Shown here in pieces: positions 19,521-28,010 of a stretch of 64,000 bases of DNA (its first letter is position 1; each line of letters opens with the position of its first letter). The DNA is taken from NCBI GenBank assembly GCA_016721085.1, contig JADKJI010000062.1:1-64000 (forward strand), written 5' to 3'. The translations under genes and the position numbers were made by a program. The notes beneath the pieces were generated by a model that was not told the DNA's origin, searched no databases, and was given only the letters and a program-made list of their open reading frames with translations. Source of the stretch: Chitinophagaceae bacterium (lineage in GTDB: Bacteria; Bacteroidota; Bacteroidia; Chitinophagales; Chitinophagaceae).

Positions 19521-19555
19521 TGCTCTTTATTTTATCTCCCGATTCTGCCGGGGTT

Positions 19556-19653
19556 GAGAATTTGAAAATTTGATGATTTGAGAATTTGAAAATTGACTCT
19601 CCCAGAGTGCCAGTGCTGAAATTTTCAAATCAGCACATTTTCAAATTTTCAAA
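19556..19653. repeat. TTTGAAAA array with perfect 24-nt hairpin between rplR and rplF
   Basis: TTTGAGAATTTGAAAATTTG words on the left, a 24-nt hairpin 19613..19636 (stem GTGCTGA/TCAGCAC, loop AATTTTCAAA), then ATTTTCAAATTTTCAAATTA. Same plan as 18302..18371, with changed but still pairing stem bases. Confidence 0.8.
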
Positions 19654-20208
19654 TTATTTGCCAGCTGCCTTACCAGCCTTCCTTCTAATATACTCACCAA
19701 CATACTTAACACCCTTTCCTTTGTATGGCTCAGGCTTACGTAATCCACGGATCTTCGCAGCTACCTGTCCCAACAATTGCTTGTCGATACCTTCCAGGGA
19801 AATCTGTGGGTTCTGACCCTTTTCCTGTGCAGTAGCTACTTTCAGTTCTTTTGGAACTTCGAATATGATGTTGTGAGAAAATCCTAATGACAAATCGAGC
19901 AGGTTGCCAGTGTTTGATGCTTTGTAACCCACACCCACCAGCTCCAGGTTCTTCTTGTAACCTTCAGTTACACCTTTCACCAGGTTTGAAATGAGTGAAC
20001 GATACAATCCATGCATAGCACGGTGGCGGATCTGATCAGTTGGACGAGTTACTTCTACATGGCCATCTTTCACTTCCACTTTGATATCGCGATCAACTGT
20101 TTCTGTCAGTTCACCTTTTGGTCCTTTTACAGTAACAACGTTTGTAGCGCTCACAGATACAGTGACACCAGCGGGGATTGTTACAGGCTTTTTACCTATC
20201 CGAGACAT
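19654..20208 (-). CDS. rplF: 50S ribosomal protein L6
   Basis: A 184-residue protein near the factor-binding site. Two duplicated domains: MSRIGKKPVTIPAGVTV with VKGPKGELTETVDRD, and VGVGYKASNTGNLLDLSLGF with the terminal KPEPYKGKGVKYVGEYIRRK signature. Normal length and order. Confidence 0.97.
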   Translation of the reverse strand: MSRIGKKPVTIPAGVTVSVSATNVVTVKGPKGELTETVDRDIKVEVKDGHVEVTRPTDQIRHRAMHGLYRSLISNLVKGVTEGYKKNLELVGVGYKASNTGNLLDLSLGFSHNIIFEVPKELKVATAQEKGQNPQISLEGIDKQLLGQVAAKIRGLRKPEPYKGKGVKYVGEYIRRKAGKAAGK

Positions 20209-20328
20209 AATTAATGTGTTTTCTTTTTTTTAAATGCTTACTGACCGGTCAGCCTGTATAGGTTCGGCTTAATGTATCAGCAATGTCTTTTATCTTTTGT
20301 ACATAAGGTTCCTAAAAACCCGGTACAA

Positions 20329-20727
20329 TTAGTATATATAACAAAGTACCTCACCACCAACATTCTGCACCTTTGCTTGCTTGTCGGTCATTACACCTCT
20401 TGATGTACTGAGGATAGCTACACCCAAACCGTTCTTCACGCGTTTGAATTCAGCGGGACTAGCGTACTGGCGTAAACCAGGGCGGCTAACACGCTCGAGC
20501 GATTTGATAGCAGGTTCTTTACTTTGTGCGTCGTACTTCAAGGCGATCTTGATCACACCCTGTTTGCTATCATCTTCAAATTTGTACTTCAGGATATACC
20601 CCTGATCGTAGAGGATCTCCGTGATACGCTTTTTAAGATTAGAAGCAGGAATCTCCACAATACGGTGACCTGCCATCTGGGCATTACGAACTCGGGTCAG
20701 GAAGTCTGCTATAGGATCAGTTACCAT
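20329..20727 (-). CDS. rpsH: 30S ribosomal protein S8
   Basis: A 132-residue 16S-binding protein. Starts MVTDPIADFLTRVRNAQMAG and ends SRGVMTDKQAKVQNVGGEVL with CYIY, the conserved C-terminal block; in gamma-proteobacteria S8 represses the spc operon, but no such site was recognised here. Confidence 0.97.
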   Translation of the reverse strand: MVTDPIADFLTRVRNAQMAGHRIVEIPASNLKKRITEILYDQGYILKYKFEDDSKQGVIKIALKYDAQSKEPAIKSLERVSRPGLRQYASPAEFKRVKNGLGVAILSTSRGVMTDKQAKVQNVGGEVLCYIY

Positions 20728-20836
20728 TTTATAAATATTATCAGTTTTAAATTTTCGTGAGGCATCGTTTGTTGGAAGCTGTTACCCTTCCAGCAGGAGC
20801 CGTACTCACGTTTCACGACTCGCTTATCGGCTGTGC

Positions 20837-21106
20837 TTACCAGGATGCTTTACGTATACCTGGAATCTTACCGGCTAACGCCATGTCACGGAAAGTAACA
20901 CGTGAAAGACCGAAATAGCGGATATATCCTTTTGGACGACCACTCAGCTGACAACGGTTCTTAAGACGCACTTTAGATGAATTCTTTGGTAATTCGTCCA
21001 ATCCTTGCCAATCACCTGCTGCCTTAAGGGCTGCACGCTTTTCAGCATACTGGGCTACCATGCGCTCTCTTTTACGTTGTCTGGCTTTTACTGATTCTTT
21101 TGCCAT
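20837..21106 (-). CDS. rpsN: 30S ribosomal protein S14 (zinc-free type)
   Basis: An 89-residue long-form S14. It has a single Cys in RLKNRCQLSGRPKGY, so lacks the CxxC pairs of the short zinc form. Ends ALAGKIPGIRKASW as in the family. Sits between rplE and rpsH as usual. Confidence 0.96.
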   Translation of the reverse strand: MAKESVKARQRKRERMVAQYAEKRAALKAAGDWQGLDELPKNSSKVRLKNRCQLSGRPKGYIRYFGLSRVTFRDMALAGKIPGIRKASW

Positions 21107-21148
21107 ATTGATTTAAAATTTCAAAGTGAAACCGGTAATTCGGTCCGA

Positions 21149-21730
21149 TTAATTTTGATTGTCCTCTTTTTTGTTATTGCGGAAAGGCATTCCTAACTCT
21201 TTCAACAGCTCGTATGCCTCTTCGTTTGTATTGGCTGTAGTCACAAATGTGATGTCCATACCAGTGATCTTGTTCACCTTGTCGATATCGATCTCAGGGA
21301 AAATGATCTGCTCAGTAACACCCAGGGTATAGTTACCACGGCCGTCAAAAGCTTTCTCATTTACACCTTTGAAGTCACGTACACGTGGAAGTGCAGTGGC
21401 GATAAGGCGATCCAGGAATTCATACATCTTAACACCACGGAGTGTTACACGAGCTCCGATGGGCATATTCTTACGAAGTTTGAAGTTGGAGATATCCTTC
21501 TTCGACATCGTAGCCACTGCTTTCTGACCAGTGATCTGAGTTAATTCATCCAATGCGATATCGATAAGTTTCTTATCTGATACGGCGCCATTAACACCGC
21601 GATTCAAACAGATCTTCTCGAGACGTGGTACTTCCATGATGCTGCCGTAGTTGAAACGCTTCATCAAACTTGGTACTACTTCTTTTTCGTACTTGGCGAC
21701 TAACCGGGGAGAATATTTCGTTGTACTCAT
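21149..21730 (-). CDS. rplE: 50S ribosomal protein L5
   Basis: A 193-residue 5S-rRNA and P-site tRNA contacting protein. Landmarks: YGSIMEVPRLEKICLNRGV, TVATMSKKDISNFKLR-like block (ATMSKKDISNFKLRKNMPIG) and YTLGVTEQIIFPEID, ending with a charged KKEDNQN tail. Followed upstream by a repeat-filled gap to rplX. Confidence 0.97.
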   Translation of the reverse strand: MSTTKYSPRLVAKYEKEVVPSLMKRFNYGSIMEVPRLEKICLNRGVNGAVSDKKLIDIALDELTQITGQKAVATMSKKDISNFKLRKNMPIGARVTLRGVKMYEFLDRLIATALPRVRDFKGVNEKAFDGRGNYTLGVTEQIIFPEIDIDKVNKITGMDITFVTTANTNEEAYELLKELGMPFRNNKKEDNQN

Positions 21731-21734
21731 TTTT

Positions 21735-21864
21735 CTATGCTTGGTGCGAAATGCTTAGGGCCTAATGCCTAAAGCCTAACGCTGTTAACTATTCATTTTC
21801 CTTTTCTGCCTTTGTACCTTTTGCATTTAGCATTAGGCTTTAGGCCTTAAGCCTTAGGCTTAAA
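21735..21864. repeat. Paralogous spacer, copy 1 (rplE-rplX gap)
   Basis: Begins TATGCTTGGTGCGAAATGCT next to the rplE ATG, then TAATGCCTAAAGCCTAACGC, TGTTAACTATTCA, and after a unique middle, GCATTAGGCTTTAGGCC and TTAAGCCTTAGGCTTAAA. The left AGGC-complement words and right TTAGGC words are mutually inverted. Copy 2 is at 22207..22322. Confidence 0.75.
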
Positions 21865-22203
21865 TTATTTAATCGCTTCGCCAGACTTCTTAGCTACACG
21901 AACCAGCTTACCGTTCTCACGGGTACGCTTTACTTTACTGCCAGCACCTGTCTTGGCGTCGAACAGCATAACATTACTGATGTGAATCTTAGCTTCCTTC
22001 TTAACAATACCACCCTGGGTATTCTTAGCAGAAGGCTTGGTATGTTTGGAAATGATATTCACACCCTCAACCAGCACACGGCTTTCATCTGGAAATACAT
22101 CCAGCACCTTGCGGGCTTTCTTTGGGTCCTTATCATCACCAGCGATTACCACTACGGAATCACCTTTCTTAATGTTGAACTTTGGTTTGAATCTGTTGCT
22201 CAT
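21865..22203 (-). CDS. rplX: 50S ribosomal protein L24
   Basis: A 112-residue assembly-initiator protein. The KOW motif is NIKKGDSVVVIAGDDKDPKK; the middle has LVEGVNIISKHTKPSAKNTQ and GGIVKKEAKIHISNVML. Both flanking spacers are homologous to each other, as if the gene were bracketed by a duplicated spacer. Confidence 0.96.
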   Translation of the reverse strand: MSNRFKPKFNIKKGDSVVVIAGDDKDPKKARKVLDVFPDESRVLVEGVNIISKHTKPSAKNTQGGIVKKEAKIHISNVMLFDAKTGAGSKVKRTRENGKLVRVAKKSGEAIK

Positions 22204-22206
22204 TTT

Positions 22207-22322
22207 TTATGCTTAGTGCGGAATGCTGAAGGCCCAATGCCTAAAGCCTAACGCTGTTTAACTATTCAAAAGACTTTCTACTTTTCAGCAGCCCCTGGGC
22301 TTTAGGCCCTAGGCTTTAAGCT
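22207..22322. repeat. Paralogous spacer, copy 2 (rplX-rplN gap)
   Basis: Begins TATGCTTAGTGCGGAATGCT next to the rplX ATG, then CAATGCCTAAAGCCTAACGC, TGTTTAACTATTCA, matching copy 1 at 21735 with few changes, and ends GGGCTTTAGGCCCTAGGCTT before the rplN stop. The unique middles differ. Confidence 0.75.
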
Positions 22323-22691
22323 TTAGAGTACTTCAGGCGCCAAAGAGATAATCTTCATATATCCCTTATCACGAAGTTCCCTGGCTACTGGCCCGAAAAT
22401 ACGGGTACCACGAGGTTCATCACTGGTGTTCAGTAATACCACGGCGTTATCATCGAAACGGATATATGATCCGTCTTTACGGCGTAACTTATTCTTGGTA
22501 CGAACAATAACGGCTTTGGTTACAGTTCCTTTCTTGATACCACCAGCAGGGATGGCATCCTTTACAGTAACTACAATCTTGTCACCGATCTTGGCGTAAT
22601 CCTGACCACTGTTTCCCAACACACGGATACAAAGAACTTCTTTGGCACCGCTGTTATCAGCTACGTTCAATCTGCTTTCTTGCTGAATCAT
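22323..22691 (-). CDS. rplN: 50S ribosomal protein L14
   Basis: A 122-residue interface protein. Starts MIQQESRLNVADNSGAKEVL; signature GGIKKGTVTKAVIVRTK and the terminal VARELRDKGYMKIISLAPEV. Normal length and position. Confidence 0.97.
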   Translation of the reverse strand: MIQQESRLNVADNSGAKEVLCIRVLGNSGQDYAKIGDKIVVTVKDAIPAGGIKKGTVTKAVIVRTKNKLRRKDGSYIRFDDNAVVLLNTSDEPRGTRIFGPVARELRDKGYMKIISLAPEVL

Positions 22692-22797
22692 TTTTTTAAG
22701 CTTTGAGCTAGCAGTTTATCACTACTAACAATTAAAAACTTTTTTTTCTATCTAAACTTAGGTCCCGAAACTATCGCTTCAGTCACCGTAGCTTTAA

Positions 22798-23055
22798 TTA
22801 CTTGGCTTTTTCTACCACTTCCACCAGGCGCCAACGCTTGGTTTTGCTTAATGGACGTGTCTCCATGATACGAACTACGTCACCGATGGTGCACTCGTCC
22901 TTCTCATCATGAGCGTGGAACTTCGTTGTTTTCTTAACGAACTTTCCGTAGATAGGGTGTTTTACTTTTCTTTCAACAGCAACGGTGATAGTCTTAGCCA
23001 TCTTGTTACTGGTTACAACCCCTGTTCTTGTTTTTCGCAAATTTCTTTCAAGCAT
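22798..23055 (-). CDS. rpsQ: 30S ribosomal protein S17
   Basis: An 85-residue OB-fold protein: RNLRKTRTGVVTSNKMAKTI, KHPIYGKFVKKTTKFHAHDE and the family block GDVVRIMETRPLSKTKRWRL. Normal length. Confidence 0.96.
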   Translation of the reverse strand: MLERNLRKTRTGVVTSNKMAKTITVAVERKVKHPIYGKFVKKTTKFHAHDEKDECTIGDVVRIMETRPLSKTKRWRLVEVVEKAK

Positions 23056-23136
23056 TTTATTCAGCTTTTGCTTTAACTGACCGTTTCTATCCGGTCTTAA
23101 TTGTTTTTACTGTTTCCTCACTATTCCTCTCTACAC

Positions 23137-23337
23137 TTATTTACGACTCTGCAACACCGTTTTCAGGCGAGCGAGATCTTTACGAAGGTCACGAATGCTC
23201 ATTGGATTCTCCAATGGAGAAATAGCATGGGCAAATTCCAGTTTCTTGAGACGTTGCTCATCTTCCTGGATCCGGGCTTTCAAATCAACCTCGGTCATTT
23301 CCTTAATACTCTTTACAAAATCAATACGCTTTGACAT
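23137..23337 (-). CDS. rpmC: 50S ribosomal protein L29
   Basis: A 66-residue two-helix protein at the exit tunnel. MSKRIDFVKSIKEMTEVDLK at the start and the signature NPMSIRDLRKDLARLKTVL near the end. Order rplP-rpmC-rpsQ is standard. Confidence 0.96.
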   Translation of the reverse strand: MSKRIDFVKSIKEMTEVDLKARIQEDEQRLKKLEFAHAISPLENPMSIRDLRKDLARLKTVLQSRK

Positions 23338-23363
23338 CTTATTTCGATTTTGGTAGTTTGTGC

Positions 23364-23783
23364 TTATGCTGCGAAATCAGGACGCACAATGAATTTAGTT
23401 TTGATCGGCAATTTCTGTGCAGCCAGTTCCAGGGCTTCCTTAGCGATTGCTAATGACACACCATCTGCTTCGAAGATGATACGTCCTGGTTCCACAACTG
23501 CTGCCCAGAATTCAGGGTTACCTTTACCTTTACCCATCCTCACCTCTTGTGGCTTACGGGTAATTGGCTTGTCGGGGAATACACGGATCCACACATTACC
23601 TTCTCTTTTCATAGCACGGGTAAGCGCTTGACGGGCTGCTTCAATCTGACGGTTGGTCAACCATATTGGCTCCATAGCTTTGAGGGCAAAAGAACCAAAA
23701 GCAATACTCGATCCGCGTTTGGCGACTTCACGAATACGTCCCTTCTGAGCTTTCCTGTGTTTCGATCTTTTCGGCTGTAACAT
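23364..23783 (-). CDS. rplP: 50S ribosomal protein L16
   Basis: A 139-residue protein at the A-site/peptidyl-transferase region. MLQPKRSKHRKAQKGRIREV at the start; VWIRVFPDKPITRKPQEVRM and GKGKGNPEFWAAVVEPGRII are the two signatures. Normal length. Confidence 0.97.
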   Translation of the reverse strand: MLQPKRSKHRKAQKGRIREVAKRGSSIAFGSFALKAMEPIWLTNRQIEAARQALTRAMKREGNVWIRVFPDKPITRKPQEVRMGKGKGNPEFWAAVVEPGRIIFEADGVSLAIAKEALELAAQKLPIKTKFIVRPDFAA

Positions 23784-23886
23784 ATTTTTGAACTTTTATC
23801 ATGGAGCCTTCGGGTTTTATCCCTGAACTCCTTTTTAAATGCTATTATTTACTCACCCTTCTCCCGTTAAGGAACCAGGCTTTTTA

Positions 23887-24729
23887 TTAGTTCCTGCGTG
23901 GAGCACCACCACCTGGTCTGCCGCCACCTGCGTTTCCGCCACCACGACGGTCACCACCGGCACCACCACCTCTTCTTTCTCCACCACCGCCACCGCGACG
24001 ATCGTCACGACGATCACGGGTATCTGGTGCACTTGGACGTCTGTCGTTTGCAGCTCCTGCTTCCTTACCACCTACGAAGTTTGGATTCAGGTCACGCTTT
24101 CCAAGTACTTCACCTTTACAGATCCATACTTTGATACCGATCTTACCGTAAACAGTAAGCGCGAATACGTTAGCGTAGTCAATATCCATACGCAGGGTAT
24201 GCAATGGAGTACGACCTTGTTTGATCTCTTCAGTACGGGCAATTTCAGCACCACCTAAACGACCAGCTACTTTAATCTTGATTCCTTCAGCACCCATACG
24301 GAGAGCAGAAGCAATCGCCATTTTCACAGCTCTTTTATAGTTGATACGATTTTCAATCTGACGGGCAATGGTATCACCTACAATCATCGCATCCAGTTCA
24401 GGACGACGAATCTCAAGAATGTTGATCTGAACATCTTCCTTACCGGTAAGCTTCTTCAACTCTTCCTTGATACGATCTACCTCGCCACCACCTTTACCGA
24501 TGATGATACCAGGCTTTGATGTGTGAATGGTAACAATCAATTTATTGAGTGTGCGCTCAATAACGATTTTGGAAATGCCACCCTTATTGATACGGGCATT
24601 CAGGTAATTCCTGATCTTATGATCCTCGATCAATTTCACCGCGAAATCTCTCTTATTACCATACCAGTTAGATTCCCATCCGCGGATGATTCCTAACCTG
24701 GCACCAATTGGATTTGTTTTCTGACCCAT
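23887..24729 (-). CDS. rpsC: 30S ribosomal protein S3 with long Gly/Arg-rich tail
   Basis: Contacts mRNA at the entry channel. Start MGQKTNPIGARLGIIRGW; KH domain with GIIIGKGGGEVDRIKEEL; C-terminal domain with GRLGGAEIARTEEIKQGRTP and GKIGIKVWICKGE. At 280 residues it is about 45 longer than the E. coli protein because of a tail from about residue 235 with RDRRDDRRGGGGGERRGGG and further GG-RR units. The tail is in frame and ends next to the normal operon spacing. Possibly an RNA-binding RGG-like extension. Confidence 0.97.
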   Translation of the reverse strand: MGQKTNPIGARLGIIRGWESNWYGNKRDFAVKLIEDHKIRNYLNARINKGGISKIVIERTLNKLIVTIHTSKPGIIIGKGGGEVDRIKEELKKLTGKEDVQINILEIRRPELDAMIVGDTIARQIENRINYKRAVKMAIASALRMGAEGIKIKVAGRLGGAEIARTEEIKQGRTPLHTLRMDIDYANVFALTVYGKIGIKVWICKGEVLGKRDLNPNFVGGKEAGAANDRRPSAPDTRDRRDDRRGGGGGERRGGGAGGDRRGGGNAGGGRPGGGAPRRN

Positions 24730-24754
24730 ATTATGGTTTAAAAATTATTATCAA

Positions 24755-25099
24755 TTAGTTTTTAACATCAACAATTAACGTAACGTGGTTGCTGCGCTTA
24801 CGTACGCGATACGCACGACCTTGTGGAGCGGGCAACATTCTCTTGATAGAACGTGCACCATCTACAAACAACGTCTTAACAACTAATCCGGCATCTGCTG
24901 CACTCTTGCCTTCATTCTTCTGCTCCCAGTTGTTGATAGCGCTCTTCAATAACTTGAACAGCGGCATCGCTGAGTGCTGAGGATGATGCTCGAGTAAGGC
25001 TAATGCTTTCTCAACACCAATACCACGAATCTCGTCTGCAAGCAAACGCATTCTGCGGGGTGACGTCGGATAATTCTTGAGTTTAGCTACTGCTTCCAT
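24755..25099 (-). CDS. rplV: 50S ribosomal protein L22
   Basis: A 114-residue exit-tunnel protein. Landmarks SPRRMRLLADEIRG, FKLLKSAINNWEQKN, and the beta-hairpin/signature RSIKRMLPAPQGRAYRVRKR. Normal length and order. Confidence 0.96.
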   Translation of the reverse strand: MEAVAKLKNYPTSPRRMRLLADEIRGIGVEKALALLEHHPQHSAMPLFKLLKSAINNWEQKNEGKSAADAGLVVKTLFVDGARSIKRMLPAPQGRAYRVRKRSNHVTLIVDVKN

Positions 25100-25128
25100 A
25101 TTTCTTAAATTTCAAGTCTTTTTGTCCA

Positions 25129-25175
25129 AGCTCCGGAATCTGACTCCAGACTCCCGACTCCAGACTACTGACTAG
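25129..25175. repeat. GACTCC word array between rplV and rpsS
   Basis: CTCCGGAATCTGACTCCAGA, then CTCCCGACTCCAGACTACTG, imperfect tandem of ACTCCAG/ACTCCCG, the complement of the AGTCGGGAGTC words at 52672..52752. Confidence 0.55.
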
Positions 25176-25179
25176 TTAG

Positions 25180-25452
25180 TTATGCTACTTTTTTACTTGA
25201 GTGTCCTTTAAACATGCGGGTTGGAGCAAACTCTCCTAACTTATGTCCCACCATGAATTCCGTTACATACACAGGAATGAACTTGTTCCCGTTATGAACT
25301 GCAAAAGTGTGTCCTACAAAATCAGGTGTTATCGTAGAACGACGGCTCCAGGTTTTGATTACCCCTCTTTTGCTTTTGCCTTCGTTAATCGCCAGAACTT
25401 TTTGCTCCAGTTTGGCAGCTACATAAGGACCTTTTTTAATTGAACGAGCCAT
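25180..25452 (-). CDS. rpsS: 30S ribosomal protein S19
   Basis: A 90-residue head protein: MARSIKKGPYVAAKLEQKVL, WSRRSTITPDFVGHTFAVHN and GHKLGEFAPTRMFKGHS, the family signature. Upstream gap contains a short TTTGAAAA array (25459..25488). Confidence 0.97.
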   Translation of the reverse strand: MARSIKKGPYVAAKLEQKVLAINEGKSKRGVIKTWSRRSTITPDFVGHTFAVHNGNKFIPVYVTEFMVGHKLGEFAPTRMFKGHSSKKVA

Positions 25453-25489
25453 GTTAATTCGTTAATTTGAAAATTTGAAAATTCGAAAA

Positions 25490-26329
25490 TTACTTAGCTA
25501 ATTTTTTACCGTCTTTACGTTGGATAATCAGCTTATCGCTTCCCTTTCCTCTTGTTCTTGTCTTCTCACCTTTAGCGTATTTACCAGTACGGCTTCTTGG
25601 GTGACCACCTGAAGATTTACCTTCACCACCACCCATCGGGTGATCTACTGGGTTCATCGCAACACCACGGTTACGTGGGCGGATACCTTTCCAGCGGTTA
25701 ACACCGGCCTTACCAGCCATTTCAAGGTTGTGATCGCTATTGCTAACTACTCCAACAGTAGCTACGCAATTGATCAATATCTTTCTCAATTCACCGCTTG
25801 GCATTTTCAATACGGCGTATTTCTCTTCTTTGTTAGTCAGCTGAGCAGAAGTACCGGCGCTGCGAACCAGCTTACCACCTTGTCCAGGCTGCATTTCAAT
25901 GTTGTGGATATTAGTACCCAATGGCATGAACTTCATTTGAAGTGCATTTCCTACTTCAGGAGCTACATCGTCACCAGCAATAACGGTACCACCTACCTGA
26001 AGACCTTGTGGGGCCAGGATGTACTTCTTTTCACCATCTGCATAGTTCAGCAGGGCGATGAAAGCGGTACGGTTTGGATCGTATTCAATAGTTGCTACAG
26101 TAGCAGGGATATTCTTCTTGTTACGCTTGAAATCGATGATACGGTACATCTTCTTGTTACCACCACCTATGTAGCGCATAGAACGACGACCTTGTGCGTT
26201 ACGGCCACCAGTTCCTGATGTGCTTTCCAACAAACTCTTTTCAGGAGTATCGGAAGTGATTTCAGCATAGGCATTACCAATTCTCCAGCGTGTACCGGCG
26301 GTCATTGGTTTATATTTCTTCAGTGCCAT
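25490..26329 (-). CDS. rplB: 50S ribosomal protein L2
   Basis: A 279-residue peptidyl-transferase-centre protein. N-terminal MALKKYKPMTAGTRWR; GGGNKKMYRIIDFKRNKKNI; C-terminal signature NPVDHPMGGGEGKSSGGHPR containing the conserved His of the peptidyl-transferase region. Normal length. Confidence 0.98.
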   Translation of the reverse strand: MALKKYKPMTAGTRWRIGNAYAEITSDTPEKSLLESTSGTGGRNAQGRRSMRYIGGGNKKMYRIIDFKRNKKNIPATVATIEYDPNRTAFIALLNYADGEKKYILAPQGLQVGGTVIAGDDVAPEVGNALQMKFMPLGTNIHNIEMQPGQGGKLVRSAGTSAQLTNKEEKYAVLKMPSGELRKILINCVATVGVVSNSDHNLEMAGKAGVNRWKGIRPRNRGVAMNPVDHPMGGGEGKSSGGHPRSRTGKYAKGEKTRTRGKGSDKLIIQRKDGKKLAK

Positions 26330-26407
26330 TGTTGTGTGTTATACGTTTTTAAAAAATTTGTCAATGCTTTGCGGCGTTTGACGCGCCATTCTTATTTGTT
26401 GTTGGGA

Positions 26408-26707
26408 TTAGATATTGCCATAAAGGTCAATAGCCTCACCTTCCGCTACGGTTACATAAGCTTTCTTATAAGCTGGTTTCATACCAGTGATGAAACCGGC
26501 TTTAGTGAAACGGCTTTTGCTTTTTCCTGGAACCACTACGGTATTCACATCTATCACGCTTACACCATAGAAATCTTCAACAGCTTTCTTCACTTCCAGT
26601 TTGTTGGCCTTACGGGCAACACGGAAAGCGTAGGTGCGACGGGCATCCGTGAGCTTATTGCTCTTCTCGGAAACGATGGGTTTTATCAGAACTTCAGAGA
26701 GTTTCAT
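26408..26707 (-). CDS. rplW: 50S ribosomal protein L23
   Basis: A 99-residue exit-tunnel rim protein that docks trigger factor and SRP. LIKPIVSEKSNKLTDARRTY and ANKLEVKKAVEDFYGVSVID are typical. Normal order rplD-rplW-rplB. Confidence 0.96.
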   Translation of the reverse strand: MKLSEVLIKPIVSEKSNKLTDARRTYAFRVARKANKLEVKKAVEDFYGVSVIDVNTVVVPGKSKSRFTKAGFITGMKPAYKKAYVTVAEGEAIDLYGNI

Positions 26708-26729
26708 CTCTTAAAAATTTAAACGTTGA

Positions 26730-27371
26730 TTAATTAGCGCTTACTTCTTTTACATCTTCTGCAATGGTGTTAACAGTAGATTCTGTTATTACCACAACAT
26801 CGGCGTTTACGATATCGTAAGTGTTCATGTCAGTGAACTGGTAACCTTGCACATTTGGCAGGTTACGGAAGCTCAGGTGCAGGTTTTCGTTCTCTTCAGG
26901 AGCCAGGAACAAAACTTTCTTGTTATCTGCATTCAGAGCTTTCAGTACGCTGATGAAATCCTTTGTTTTTGGAGTGGCGATCTTCAGATCTTCCACAACC
27001 AGCAGATTATTTTCTTTCACTTTATAAGAAAGGGCAGAAACCTTTGCAAGGCCTTTCACTTTCGCATTCAGTTTGAAATCATAATCGCGTGGTTTTGGTC
27101 CGAATACTGTACCACCACCTTTATACAAAGGGTTACGGAGGTTACCCTTACGGGCGCCACCAGTACCTTTTTGGCGATGCAGCTTCTTGCTGGAACCTTT
27201 AACCTCCATACGGGTTTTCACTTTATGTGTACCCTGGCGCTGTGCAGCACGAAACTGCTTAACAGCGAGGTAAATAACGTGGTCGTTAGGTTCGATGCCA
27301 AAAATCTCTTCTGGCAATTCTACTGTGCGACCTGTCTTTTTACCATTTATATCTAAAACATCTACTTGCAT
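26730..27371 (-). CDS. rplD: 50S ribosomal protein L4
   Basis: A 213-residue protein lining the exit tunnel; in gamma-proteobacteria it also autoregulates the S10 operon. The tunnel-loop region reads HRQKGTGGARKGNLRNPLYK and GGTVFGPKPRDYDFKLN. C-terminal half normal. Confidence 0.97.
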   Translation of the reverse strand: MQVDVLDINGKKTGRTVELPEEIFGIEPNDHVIYLAVKQFRAAQRQGTHKVKTRMEVKGSSKKLHRQKGTGGARKGNLRNPLYKGGGTVFGPKPRDYDFKLNAKVKGLAKVSALSYKVKENNLLVVEDLKIATPKTKDFISVLKALNADNKKVLFLAPEENENLHLSFRNLPNVQGYQFTDMNTYDIVNADVVVITESTVNTIAEDVKEVSAN

Positions 27372-27392
27372 GATGATTCAATTATGAGTTGA

Positions 27393-28010
27393 TTACTTCT
27401 GGATATATACAATAGAACCGATGTGACCAGGAACATTCCCGCTCACCAATATGTAATTCTTCTCAGCGAAGATTTTAACCACTTTCAGGCTTTTCACCTT
27501 TACGCGGTCACCGCCCATACGGCCGGCCATACGCATACCTTTCATTACACGGGAAGCATCGGATGAGTTACCCAATGAACCTGGAGCACGCTGACGGTCG
27601 TGCTGACCGTGCGATTGTCCACCCACACCATGGAATCCATGACGTTTAACGACACCCTGGAAACCTTTACCCTTAGAAGTTCCTACTACATCAACTTTCT
27701 CACCTTCGGTGAAAATGTCAACAGTAATAGCATCTCCAAGAGCTTTCTCCATGGTAGCGTCGCGGAATTCTGTAACAAACTTTTTAGCGGGAGTATTTGC
27801 CTTAGCGTAGTGATTTTTTTCAGCAGCGAGAGTGTGCTTTTCTTTCTTATCACCAAATCCAATCTGAAGGGCATTGTAGCCGTCAGTTTCTGTAGTCTTA
27901 ACCTGAGTAACAATACATGGACCAGCTTCAATGATGGTACAAGCAGTTTGCTTGCCATCGGAACTGAAGATGCTGGTCATCCCAATTTTTTTACCAATAA
28001 TGCCTTTCAT
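27393..28010 (-). CDS. rplC: 50S ribosomal protein L3
   Basis: A 205-residue assembly-initiating protein. MKGIIGKKIGMTSIFSSDGK at the start; the central loop near the peptidyl-transferase centre is GFHGVGGQSHGQHDRQRAPG, including the conserved Gln region. First gene after a 328-bp gap that holds the rpsJ terminator. Confidence 0.97.
   Translation of the reverse strand: MKGIIGKKIGMTSIFSSDGKQTACTIIEAGPCIVTQVKTTETDGYNALQIGFGDKKEKHTLAAEKNHYAKANTPAKKFVTEFRDATMEKALGDAITVDIFTEGEKVDVVGTSKGKGFQGVVKRHGFHGVGGQSHGQHDRQRAPGSLGNSSDASRVMKGMRMAGRMGGDRVKVKSLKVVKIFAEKNYILVSGNVPGHIGSIVYIQK

Noticed and set aside
23839..24258. Plus-strand Thr/Ser-rich frame opposite rpsC
   Set aside because: It is the antisense shadow of the Gly/Arg-rich S3 tail; no start context or homology.
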